Shown: positions 46,086 through 56,727 of the stretch, one piece after another | How positions within the stretch are numbered: position 1 is the stretch's first letter | How the letters are laid out: every line of letters starts with the position of its first letter | NCBI GenBank assembly: GCA_030063045.1 | Contig: JAQSEB010000121.1 | Location: 62,001-126,000 of the forward strand | Source: Pratylenchus scribneri | Taxonomy: Eukaryota > Nematoda > Chromadorea > Rhabditida > Pratylenchidae | Length of the DNA: 64,000 nt | Direction of reading: 5' to 3' | Made by a program: the position numbers and the translations under genes | Notes under the pieces: model-generated | What the model was told of the DNA's origin: nothing | Database searches by the model: none | The model's input: the letters and a program-made list of their open reading frames with translations, nothing else

Positions 46086-46095
46086 CGTTGTTCAT
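46086..46095 (-). pseudogene. Start-codon stub of the interrupted chemoreceptor
   Basis: Minus strand ATGAACAACG: start codon, two Asn codons and one base. The last five bases are the right copy of the target duplication, and the reading continues at 34764 downward. An acceptor-like tttag precedes the ATG by a few bases, compatible with trans-splicing. Confidence 0.8.
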
Positions 46096-47243
46096 ATTTT
46101 CTAAAGTTAATATTCATTCATAATTAGTTTGTTAAGAAATTTGTTTGCGAAATTTTCATTCAACTAATATAAAAATTTAATAAATTAAAATATCGAAAAA
46201 TGAAAAATTTCTAGATACAATTTTATTTCATTTTGATTAATTTATGATGACGATTGACGATTGACGACCATTAAATATTAGAATATTTATCAGAAATTTA
46301 TTGTACGCATGAATTTTCGCAAATTAAATTTAAATATAGATGCGAATTTTCAACGTTATTTAAATAATTTAATTACAATGGTAAAAAAAAAATGTCACCT
46401 CTGTTCTCTATTTTACATCTAACTCTTAATTTAATTGAATATATACTTTAAAAAAGCTAATAAAATAATATTGAGAAAGGCGACAATCGTATGGTCCTCT
46501 CGAAAAATAATTTTAAAATATGATAAACGCACTCTCAGGTAATTCATTAAAGTGAACACGATTCTTAGCTCTAATTTTTGAAATCTCGTCATCTTGGCCA
46601 GATATTCCAACTTCTACCAAGATATAAAAGCGACCAAGGGCATTTTTGATGGAAATTTTTATATTGCCATTTATAGATCATTCGACGCGGCTCGATGAAC
46701 TAAATCCATATGTACCATTTTTATTAGATAATACTAGATTACAGGCAAGTCATAAGTAAAAACATAAACAGGGTGAAGGTTTTTTTGGTCAAAACTTTTT
46801 TTCTGAAAGACACGTCGTATGTCTCAAAAATTGCTTTCTATTTGATAATTTAGATTTAGAATGATTTATATGTATGATAATTTTTATAAAATTTAAATAG
46901 ATTCATTTTTTAACATATAATATAAATTATACCAATTATAAAATAATATCCTTTTTTCAATTATTTTAAGTAAAGTTTCTGAAAGTGGGTTAGGATTTGA
47001 GAAAATTAATGAAAGATGAAATTTGAAAGCGAAATTGGGAAATTTTGCACAAAACAATAGAAAAATAGGAGAAATCGAAACCGAAAACCGGGTTTTATGA
47101 ACGAAACATTAAAAAACCGATTTTGACTTATTCTAATTTTAAGTGTTAAAATTAAATTGGATTAGAAATATATTAAAATTCATTAAATATAATAATACTT
47201 CATTATCATTTTTTTAATTGTTACAAATATCTTCAAATTATAT
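46096..47243. other. Intergenic with old repeat fragments
   Basis: A piece at 46660-46740 (ttcgacgcggctcgatgaa ... taccattttta) recalls one arm of MITE family A. 46985-47135 is a copy of the 'gaaaccgaaaaccg' repeat. No gene seen. Confidence 0.4.
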
Positions 47244-48418
47244 TTATCGATTGTTGGCATTAACAATACATTCTTTACGAATTTTTTCCCAAGAGCTAAT
47301 TCGAATAGATGCATTCATTACGGCCACTTTATTCTCATTGAATTTCCAATGGCCCAAGGAAATGCACCAAAATGTCCATGCACAAATTGAACGAAATTGG
47401 CCGCGAACTAGACGGCGAAAATCATCGCAAATAATTGACAGGCAAATCTCCTCGGAAATTTGTGAAATATAAAAGATGGGCAATTTCAGGGTGATAATCA
47501 CATCCTTCACCACATCGGATTGTTTGTCGAAATTAACGGACTGAATTATAAAGAGCAAAACGGTGTCAAATATATATGGGATTAGGCTGAACAAACAGGC
47601 CAAAGAAATTTTGGAATGGTCCTTTTCCATCATAGTCGTTCCGTTCATATGGGAATTTGACATAAATTTGTCTGAAAATACAACAAAAATTTGTTTAGTC
47701 TAAAATGAACTTAGAATTAGAATGAATTACTCCGAAAAATAATCTATTTATTAATTTTTCATATTTTATTACATTTCCAAATCAATTTGGCCGAAAATAA
47801 CACATAAAAGCCCATTTAAATATAGACGGGAATTCTGTCCAACCAATATTTACGTGAAAAAAGTATTAATGGAAAATCGTAAATTTCGTTTTTTTCAACA
47901 TAAAAGGAAATTGGAGTCAATATTGCGGAAATGATCCAAATGAAAATGCAACATTTTTGCAGGAATCTAAAAAAATATTTATTTGATTTTGGATTTTGAC
48001 TTACTTTTTATTGGTCCAATTTGAATAGCTGAATGGGAAATAGACTGCATGTAACCGGCTCCAGGCCAACGCAACCAAATGCAGGCGAATGGAAATCAAT
48101 GGCACTGTATAGATATAATAAATATATTGGAAATCTTCAGTCCGAATGCCAATAGTCATCCCCAATTCATCAACAAAATAAAGTACAATAAATGATAATG
48201 ATGAAATTTCCTTAATTTACGATAAAATATTAAATTTTACAACCGGTTTAATATTGATTTTAATTAAACCGGTTTATAATAATAAATTTTAAGATAAAAA
48301 TATATAAATATTCTTTGCTTAAATGATTAATAAAATTCATATTTTTCACCAACCTTGCTTAACATCAATATCAATGCCGTTCTGGATTCGGAAATTTTAC
48401 GAAGAGGAGAGTTAACTT
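47244..48418 (-). CDS. Serpentine receptor (rhodopsin-like), first exon not found
   Basis: Four exons join in phase: 48354-48418, 48005-48210, 47854-47966 and 47244-47671. They hold a helix-2 start (SESRTALILMLS), helix 3 with the motif LVALAWSRLHAVYFPFSYS (place of the DRY-type sequence and the proline-Tyr of loop 2), helix 4 (CIFIWIISAILTP), then later helices and a cytoplasmic tail rich in Arg and Trp. The exon at 48354 starts two bases into a codon, and I find no helix-1 exon up to 48800, where a dispersed repeat lies. Either exon 1 is short and unseen or the gene is damaged. It is probably a neuropeptide-like or chemosensory orphan receptor. Confidence 0.6.
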
Positions 48419-48802
48419 CTGAATAAATTATAATTCGCCGAAATAAATGAAAAATACTAATTCACTTAATCTGTCTTCTATGTCCTTTAACACACATTAT
48501 GACTTATTATTAGGCATTAGGGTTACTCTCTGAATAAATTTCGATTTCAAAAATTCAATGTCATTTAAAATGGAAATTTGGAATTTTTGCTCAAATTAAC
48601 AGAAAATAGGAGAACCGAAAATCAAAATTTTTTGAAAAACAGAAAAATGGATTTTGCGATACTTATACGGATTAAAATCGATGAAATTAATTTATTATCG
48701 AGTTTTAGATACTTTTCTTGCATTTGAATTTCCAATATTAGCAATTTATGCATTAAAATGAAAATGATAGAAATAAGTATTAATTATTCTTTTCATCCAT
48801 TA

Positions 48803-49259
48803 TCATTTATCATCATGGCACCATATTTCATTGCATGATTCCGGATTTAAATCAATAGGAGCATCAGTAACAGTTTCGATTGCTTCATTACAATTAATTG
48901 TGCATGGTGCCCATTCATTTCTTAAAAGAAATAATTAATATAAAATTTGTTTAATGGCACGTACGGTCCTTTGATGAGTGTGCATTCATAAAGTTTCGAA
49001 GCCGATAGATTTTTGATGAGATATTCATCTGGGTGACCGCGGAATTTGCACACCCGGGTACCGTTCAAATATGCATAACAATCTCCACATTCTTCGAGAA
49101 CATACTGAAGCGCTTCCGGACAATAATCTGTAATAAAATTAAAATATAATTTAATTTGTGCTTTAGCGAATGATGTTAAAATATATTACCTAGTTGATTA
49201 ATATTGACTAATGTAAATATACTAATTATTTTTCTATGAAAAGAAAAGTGAATGAGCAT
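48803..49259 (-). CDS. Small secreted cysteine-rich protein
   Basis: Exons 49190-49259, 48965-49127 and 48803-48920 join in phase to give 116 residues. The first 23 residues (with IISIFTLVNI) make a modest signal sequence. The rest has nine cysteines, among them DYCPEAL, EECGDCYAYLNGTRVCKF, LYECTLIKG, APCTINCNEA and ESCNEIWCHDDK at the end. I recognise no family. It sits next to the breakpoint of the inverted RING-module copy and points the same way. A gland or cuticle product is possible. Confidence 0.65.
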
Positions 49260-49314
49260 AGAATGTCATAAACATTTCAAAATTTTATTCTTTATAATTT
49301 CCAGTCTCTTGGGA

Positions 49315-49690
49315 AAAATGTTTGTGAAACAGGCGGAATTAAATGTTTGTGAAACAGGCGGAATTAAATGTTGGGAAATAGGCGGAATTAAATGTTTGGG
49401 AAACAGGCGGAATTAAATGTTTGGGAAACAGGCGGAATTAAATGTTGGGAAATAGGCGGAATTAAATGTTTGTGAAACAGGCGGAATTAAATGTTTGTGA
49501 AACAGGCGGAATTAAATGTTTGGGAAACAGGCGGAATTAAATGTTTGGGAAACAGGCGGAATTAAATGTTTGGGAAACAGGCGGAATTAAATGTTTGCAA
49601 AACAGGAGGAATTAAATGTTTGGGAAACAGGCGGAATTAAATGTTTGGGAAACAAGTGGAATTATATGTTGGGAAACAGAAGTAATTAAA
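49315..49690. repeat. 25-bp satellite, inverted copy
   Basis: About 15 units of gcggaattaaatgtttgggaaacag, the complement of the array at 23935-24725. It ends abruptly near 49315, which marks one breakpoint of the inverted duplication. Confidence 0.93.
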
Positions 49691-49855
49691 TGCTCAGAAG
49701 AATGCCCGCTAGGGCCTTCGGCACAATACTGAGCTAGGTAAGAATAAAGCCGACAGTTCCATTAAATTAAATATTAGAAATTTTATTAATATAAAATAAG
49801 TATCAAAAATAAATTTAAATTCTTTAATTGAAATTAAGTAAATGCTAACTAATTT

Positions 49856-52800
49856 TTAAAAATAAAGCTCACCTAATTTGTTCTGCCATTCCGGAGGCAA
49901 TATAAGTCGATTTTCGGTCAGATGGAATAATTTTTCCATTGATAAATAATTTCTATCTTCTTCTAAAGCTTGCACATTCATCGAAAAACACTCTTCAGTT
50001 TTTTCAATTGCCTCAAAATTATTCGCCAATTTTTCAAAATAATATTTGTTCATATCATTTTTGTGAATTTTTAATTTTTTTATCTCATCATTCGGCACAA
50101 TTCTTTTAAAAAATTGAAATTCTCTTTCATTATGTAAATCTTCGACAAATATTTCGGTTTGAACAATTCGCGTTTCCAAAATATAATCCAAAATGCATTC
50201 AATTTCAGGTATATGCTCTGAAAAATAATTATTAAATCATTTGTTTTTTTTGCGAAATCGTAAGAAATTTATATAATGATTAATCGATTAATTTAATTTA
50301 ATTTATTTTACTGATTAATTTTTTTTCTTCATTATTTTCTTCTCATATGTTTATTTCACATATTTTTTTGAAAAAAATTTTAGATAAGATTAAATTTTTT
50401 AATTTGCAATGCAATTTTGATATTTATTTTGCTCCATTCATTCTATATCGATTAAATTTTTATGATTCCATCAAAGAATGTAATTTTCTTGAATTTCACA
50501 AAATCAGTTTACAATAAAGAAATATTAGAGCAGAATAAATAACAAAATAAAATATCATCGCATTTGAAAGTTGAAAACCTATAAAATATAATAACTTTTT
50601 TTGAATATTTGGCACAAAATTAACTATTTTACCATGTGTTTTTGATAAAATTTTAAATTATTATTAATTAAATTATTATTAATATTTTCATACTCTTTCT
50701 GATATGATGGCTCATAAATAATTGTTCCTTATTGAAATATTTGAGCAATTCCATTGCATCTATTTTTTCTTTTTCTTGCGTCACCATTTTGCCTTTTCTA
50801 TTTCTGTCAAAAAAATTAAATTATTAGGAAAAAATTATCAATTGTTGAGGTATTAAAAATAATAAATTTTTCTTTATATTTTCAATTTTGAATTTTTATT
50901 CTTTTTTATATAATATAAAAAATACCCATTATTCTTTTTGATATCCAATTCAAATTGTTCACATTTTTTTAATGCCTCAAATCCATCATCGCCTTCTTCA
51001 AAAATTGTATCCTCCGGTTTCAGCATTTCTACACCCAATTCACCCCATTCACCCCATTTCCATTGTAAAACAACATTTGATTCATTGTTTTTCTCTTTAT
51101 ATGCCTTTAGCAATATCTTTTTCTTTATTCCATCAAGTGTTTTTTCCTCCAATTTATCCAGGAAAATTGGTTTGAAACTTCCAAATTTATTTAATTTGGA
51201 ATTTAAAATGAAATCAAGCATACAATTTTGCAGGGAATCTGTGAATAAATAATTTATTTGAATTTTTGGAGAAGAAGAAAAAATGTACACAGGAAGATTT
51301 TAAATGACAAATGAGAATGACGGAATTCTTTTAAGGAATAAAAAAGAAAAAAAAATTTTAAGGAAGAAAACGGCGGAATTAATCTTAAAAAGGCGGAATT
51401 AATTTAAAATATCCGGAATTAAATGTTTGGAAAACAGGCGGAATTAAATGTTTGGAAAACATCCGGAGTTAAATGTTTGGAAAACATCCGGAGTTAAATG
51501 TTTGGAAAACAGGCGGAATTAAATATTTGGAAAACAGGCGGAATTAAATGTTTGGAAAACATCCGGAGTTAAATGTTTGGAAAACAGGCGGAATTAAATG
51601 TTTGGAAAACATCCGGAGTTAAATGTTTGGAAAACAGGCGGAGTTAAATGTTTGGAAAACAGGCGGAATTAAATGTTTGGAAAACATCCGGAGTTAAATG
51701 TTTGGAAAACAGGCGGAATTAAATGTTTGGAAAACATCCGGAGTTAAATGTTTGGAAAACAGGCGGAATTAAATGTTTGGAAAACAGGAGGAATTAAATA
51801 TTTGGAAAACAGGCGGAATTAAATGTTTGGAAAACAGGCGGAATTAAATGTTTGGAAAACAGGAATTAAATGTTTGGGAACAGGCGGAATTAAATGTTTG
51901 GAAAACATCCGGAGTTAAATGTTTGGAAAACAGGAGGAATTAAATGTTTGGAAAACAGGCGGAATTAAATGTTTGGAAAACAGGAGGAATTAAATGTTTG
52001 GAAAACATCCGGAGTTAAATGTTTGGAAAACAAGCGGAATTAAATGTTTGGAAAACATCCGGAGTTAAATGTTTGGAAAACAGGCGGAGTTAAATGTTTG
52101 GAAAACAGGCGGAATTAAATGTTTGGAAAACATCCGGAGTTAAATGTTTGGAAAACAGGCGGAATTAAATGTTTGGAAAACAGGAGGAATTAAATGTTTG
52201 GAAAACAGGCGAAATTAATTGTTTGGAAAACATCCGGAATTAATTGTTTGGAAAACAGGCGGAATTAAATGTTTGGGAACAGGCGGAATTAATTGTTTGG
52301 AAAACATCCGGAATTAAATGTTTGGAAAACAGTCGGAATTAATTGTTTGGAGAACATCCGGAATTAAATGTTTGGAACAGGCGGAATTAAATGCTTGGAA
52401 AACATCCGGAATTAAATTAGAAGAGCCGAATTTAATACATTCAATTAAAAAGATTGAAGTTTGACAATTTTTTAAATTAAATATTACAAATTAAACTAAA
52501 TATAAAAATATAAATCAAAATAATTTTAAATCTTTATTTGAAAATAGAGCTTATTACTAAAATAGTTAAAACGATGATTTAATTTTTAAAATGAAATCTC
52601 ACCAAATTTTTTCTGCCATTCTTTTGGCAAAAAAACATTATATAGGCTGAACAATTTTTCCATTGACAAATAATTTCCATCTTTTTCTAAAACTTTCTTA
52701 TTCATCGAAAAACATTCTTCAGTTTTTTTATTTGCTTCACTTTCATTTTCTTCCAATTTTTCAATATAATATTTTTTTAATTCATTTCTTTTTATTTTTA

Positions 52801-53082
52801 AATTTTTTATCTCATCGTTCGGTAAAATTCGTCGCAAAATTTTATAATTTCCGAAAACATCTTTATCTTTAACAAATAATTCTGTTTGAACAATTCCCAT
52901 ATCCAAAATATATTCCAATAGGCATTGGGCTAAAAATAAACAAACATTTATTGATTTAATTTTATTTATTTAACATTTTTATTGAACTTACAATATTTTT
53001 TCGGCCATATGTAATTAAGAGGGTTTGGGGAAATGCATGAAGGAATATAAAAAATAATAAAAATAATGCAAAAAAATTTCAT
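49856..53082 (-). CDS. Truncated inverted paralogue of the RING-module gene
   Basis: Exons 52992-53082 (leader), 52603-52929, 50926-51238, 50694-50803 and 49873-50217 join in phase. They give the same signal peptide, one full module and the first exon of a next module. After 49873 the sequence runs into satellite and then unrelated genes. Without further splicing, translation would stop after GELYF at 49856, for about 400 residues. No RING exons are present. From about 50780 down to 49310 the DNA is almost the same as 22880-24330 in reverse, while module 1 is clearly diverged. It may be expressed as a shorter secreted protein or be a relic; without the RING finger it cannot act as a ligase on its own. 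Confidence 0.7.
51390..52420. repeat. 25-bp satellite array with two alternating variants
   Basis: About 40 units of ggcggaattaaatgtttggaaaaca, mixed with a variant in which 'aggcggaatt' is 'atccggagtt'. It fills the 51239-52602 intron of the truncated paralogue, the homologous intron to 19847-21200 of the full gene. Confidence 0.95.
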
Positions 53083-53109
53083 AATTTTAATTTTTTAAAT
53101 TTAATTTTT

Positions 53110-53750
53110 TTTCTGAAAATAAAAATTGAAACAAGAAATTTATTACCGACGATCCTAATATTCTTATATGGGGATTAATAGAATCAAAAATAATATCTAT
53201 AAACCGGAAATTCATCGCCAATAAATTTGGTTGAATGGAATTTGATTTCAAATAAATTTTCAAAATTATATTTATTCAGAAATATTTCAAAAACATCATA
53301 AAATGGACATATTCCAAATAAGTTTAATTAAAGCCATTTTAAGTTTTAAAAATTTTATTTTTTTATATTTAAATTTATTGAATTTGAAAATTCTTTGCTT
53401 TCTTCGATTATGTGGAATCCATCACGAATAATCGAACAAATGAATGAAGGTTGCGTTTCATCCTCTTCTCTCTCTAAAATATAATATATTATTTATCCCT
53501 GTTTGCAGAATTGCGCATCACTACATACATCTTTAGTTTGGGTGGGGGCCCTCAACTCACCTCAATCCCTTATTCATATTCCTTTGCAAATCCCAAATCT
53601 CACGAGTCAGACTCCCATTCCAATTGCGCTTTCCCATTGCCTATCCTATATCCATTTTACAAATCAAAAAGATCAGCAGAGCCGTCTATTTGCCTCGAAA
53701 GTGCAAAAGCGAAGCACTGCTGCTGGTGAATGGGAAATTTGTCAGGAAAT
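53110..53750. repeat. Inverted copy of the 17.85-18.48 kb flank
   Basis: The reverse complement matches the left flank through 'ttcattcatttgttcgattattcg', the block near 'atcaaattccattcaac', and the 'ggatatag.attg.caat.ggaaagcgcaattgg' block. It lacks the MITEs found at 18495-19270. Short open frames here (53503-53757) are not convincing genes. Confidence 0.75.
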
Positions 53751-53759
53751 GAATTAAAT

Positions 53760-54535
53760 ATTAATTTATTATTCTAATTGAAATTTAAGAGAATGATTAT
53801 TTATTATTGTTGAATTTCAAAAAAAATTAATATCAAATATAGGGTGTGGACAAAATCATTTAATAAATATTTAGAAAATAATTCTTTACAATTTTACATT
53901 TTTTCCACAAATAATTTAATAAAATTTGCACTCTAATCGTCTAAAATTTCTGTGAATGTCATTTTATTTTTTCGTTTTTTCCCCAAATTTAATAGTCCTA
54001 TTCCAATAAAAAAAAATATAATATTCAATTAAATAATAATTTAATTGTCATTTGATATATGTATTAGCCGAATGATTTGAAATATTTTTTTAATTTTTTG
54101 AATTTAATTTAAAATAATAAAATTAATAATTTGGGATTTCCACGATAATAATAAAAAATAAAACATCTAAAAAAGGACAAGCACGTTGAATACTCTCCAT
54201 TTATAATATCAATATTTTTTATATTTATTTAATTTAATATCTTTTATTTTTATCCCCAAATTCATTTATTTTCACAACTAAATAGACTTCCTTTAATTTA
54301 AGAAATATCCTGCTGGCAAAGGCAATTCTGTTAAACAAGATAATAACTAAAAACAACAAATTATAAAGTTTTTCAATTTAATCTAATTTACAAAAAAAAA
54401 TACTAAAATAATTGACACTTCCAAGAAAAATTTTCATTAATATTTAATAATAAATTAATATTTACATTTTTGAATGTGTGGTAAAAATCATATTTATGGG
54501 AAAACAGTTTTGGCATTTTTTTTCAATATTTTGTA
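53760..54535. other. AT-rich intergenic sequence
   Basis: Long A and T runs, no ORF or RNA gene seen. Confidence 0.5.
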
Positions 54536-54539
54536 TTTT

Positions 54540-56062
54540 CCCACACAAATTTCATAGCTAGCTTTATAGTAAATGGCACTTTTAATTTTTACAAAATTTT
54601 ATTTTTTATTAATTAAAGACCAGCAATGATTTTAAAAGTGCTGGTTTGTAAAACTTACTTTTCAGAAATGCAGAGAGCTTTAAGATTCCCTTATTTAAAA
54701 AATTATAAAAATTTTACTACTAAAAACAAAATATATTTAATTTTATATTTATTAAATTCCTAGAAATTAATTTATTTAATTCATTAAATTTAAAATTCAA
54801 ATTGTATTTTACATTTTCATCATTTTTGCCCCCACATATTTCAGCCTCATGTTACAAAAAAAATTATAAATAGAGGAAATGATATGGATGAGACAAATTT
54901 GGGCTTTTCATACTTTTATTTACCAAACAAAAAATAATAATATACAAATTATATTATTATCCGCGTAACATTTTACAATGTACTACCTCAAAGAATGCTT
55001 ATAAAAATATTTCTTCTACATAAAACCATAATTTAGAGTCACACTGTTTAAAAAAGAAAAATGCCAGAATTCGAAAAAACATTAACCATTATGATGGGCA
55101 ACTTCCTAGTCCGAAATTTATAATTATCAGAGGTCGCAGATGTACTTTTTTAAAAGATTTGCACTTTTTTTGACTTTGCTGTACTTTTTGTACTTTTTCA
55201 CAAAATCATGAAAAAATCGTAAAATTTGCGCGGCTATTTTTGGTTTTAAATTTTTCGCTGCGCGGCTATTTTTGGTTTAAATTTTTCGCTGCGCGGCACA
55301 AAAAACATGTTTAAAAAATTTTAATCAATTTATATTAGCTTAAAATGAAAATCTTTTTTTTTGATACCAAAATCTTTTTTTTCACGGCTAATGTATTTTT
55401 TTCTGGCAAAAAAATCTGCGACCTCTGATTATAATTCATAAATGATCGAGTTCAACAGTAACCGTTCATTAATAAATTTGTATTTTTTTCGCACACAAAT
55501 TTCATAGCGCATAGTAAAAAAAGTACTTAAGCACTTTTAATTTTATTTTTATATTAAATTCAACTGATGAGAAACTGATTTAAAATATGGCTACAGATGT
55601 TTTTGGTCCCCTATAAAAAAATTAAATTTTGTTACTAAAAAAAAGCATTTTTCATTTTATCTTATTTATTAAATTCCTAGAAATAATTTATTTAATTCAT
55701 TAAATTTAAATTGTAATTAAAATTTTCTTCATTTTTTCCTCAAGACATTTCATCATATTTTTAACAAAATTATAGATGAAAAAAATTATATATGTAGATA
55801 TAGAATTTGGTCTTTTCGTACTTTTTTATTTATTAAAAAAATAAAATATTATTATCCGTGTTGCCCTAATATCTACCTCAAAGAATGCTTATTAAAATAT
55901 TTTCTTCTATAAAAGCCATAATTTAGAGTAACACTGTTTAAAAAAGAGAAATGCCAGAATTCGACGAGACACTAACATTAACCATTATGATGGGCAACTT
56001 CCTTGTCCGAAATTTATAATTATAATTCATCAATGATCAAGTTCAACCGTAACCATAAAAAA
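54540..56062. repeat. Direct tandem duplication of about 0.55 kb (non-coding)
   Basis: Copy 1 (54540-55465, enlarged by a MITE) and copy 2 (55480-56062) share long stretches, for example 'acctcaaagaatgcttat.aaaatat' and 'agaaatgccagaattcga', then 'aaccattatgatgggcaacttcct.gtccgaaatttataatta'. No gene is evident in either copy. Confidence 0.85.
55128..55427. mobile_element. 300-bp MITE with perfect 14-bp terminal inverted repeats
   Basis: Ends are cagaggtcgcagat and atctgcgacctctg, with attat duplicated on both sides. The second copy of the surrounding duplication (near 56015) has the uninterrupted site ttataattataattcat. Two internal tandem copies of about 37 bp (gcgcggctatttttggttt...) lie at 55228-55306. 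Confidence 0.9.
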
Positions 56063-56236
56063 ATAGATAGACTGCTGCGTACATAACAAAATAGTTAATT
56101 CATGGCTTATTAGTTATTTAATTAGTAATTTTAGTTGGAATTGGATCCAAATTCTCTGTTAATATTCATATATTTGGTAAATATGAAATTAAAAAAATAA
56201 TATTTCATTTAACAAATAGCCATATTAATTTTAATG

Positions 56237-56427
56237 GTACTTTTCCGTTTTCTGTGACCAGATTTTTTCACCCCCAAAATTACCTTATGTTACCCCCAAA
56301 AATTGAAAATCTTTAAGAATCACCTAAAATTATTTTTTTCATCGTTTTACAATCAATTATGAATATTAAAGTAAGAATCTCGCAAAAAAAAAATTTCAAA
56401 TCTGGTCACAGATTACGGAAAAGTATC
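56237..56427. mobile_element. About 190-bp MITE
   Basis: Inverted ends gtacttttccgttttctgtgaccagatt and aaatctggtcacagattacggaaaagtat pair over roughly 28 bp with two or three mismatches. No coding content. Confidence 0.75.
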
Positions 56428-56727
56428 AATTTAATTTAGTTTCTGGTTTAAACTGTTCTATTTTATTAAATTTATTCGAAAAAACAAACCAATTTATTAA
56501 TTAAATTTCTGGCCTGCCAATAGCTGCTAATGACTATCAAATTTAATTTTGGGATGAAATTGTTAAAATTCAAATAATATGTAAAAGAGTCCATCATTCC
56601 TATTTTTATCTCATTAAAACGATAATGAATTAGATACAAAAAATTTTAAAATTTTTTAAAAAATTTATCTACCATAGAATATACAAAATTATTTTTTTAG
56701 CATATTGAAAAATTTTAATTAAAAATT

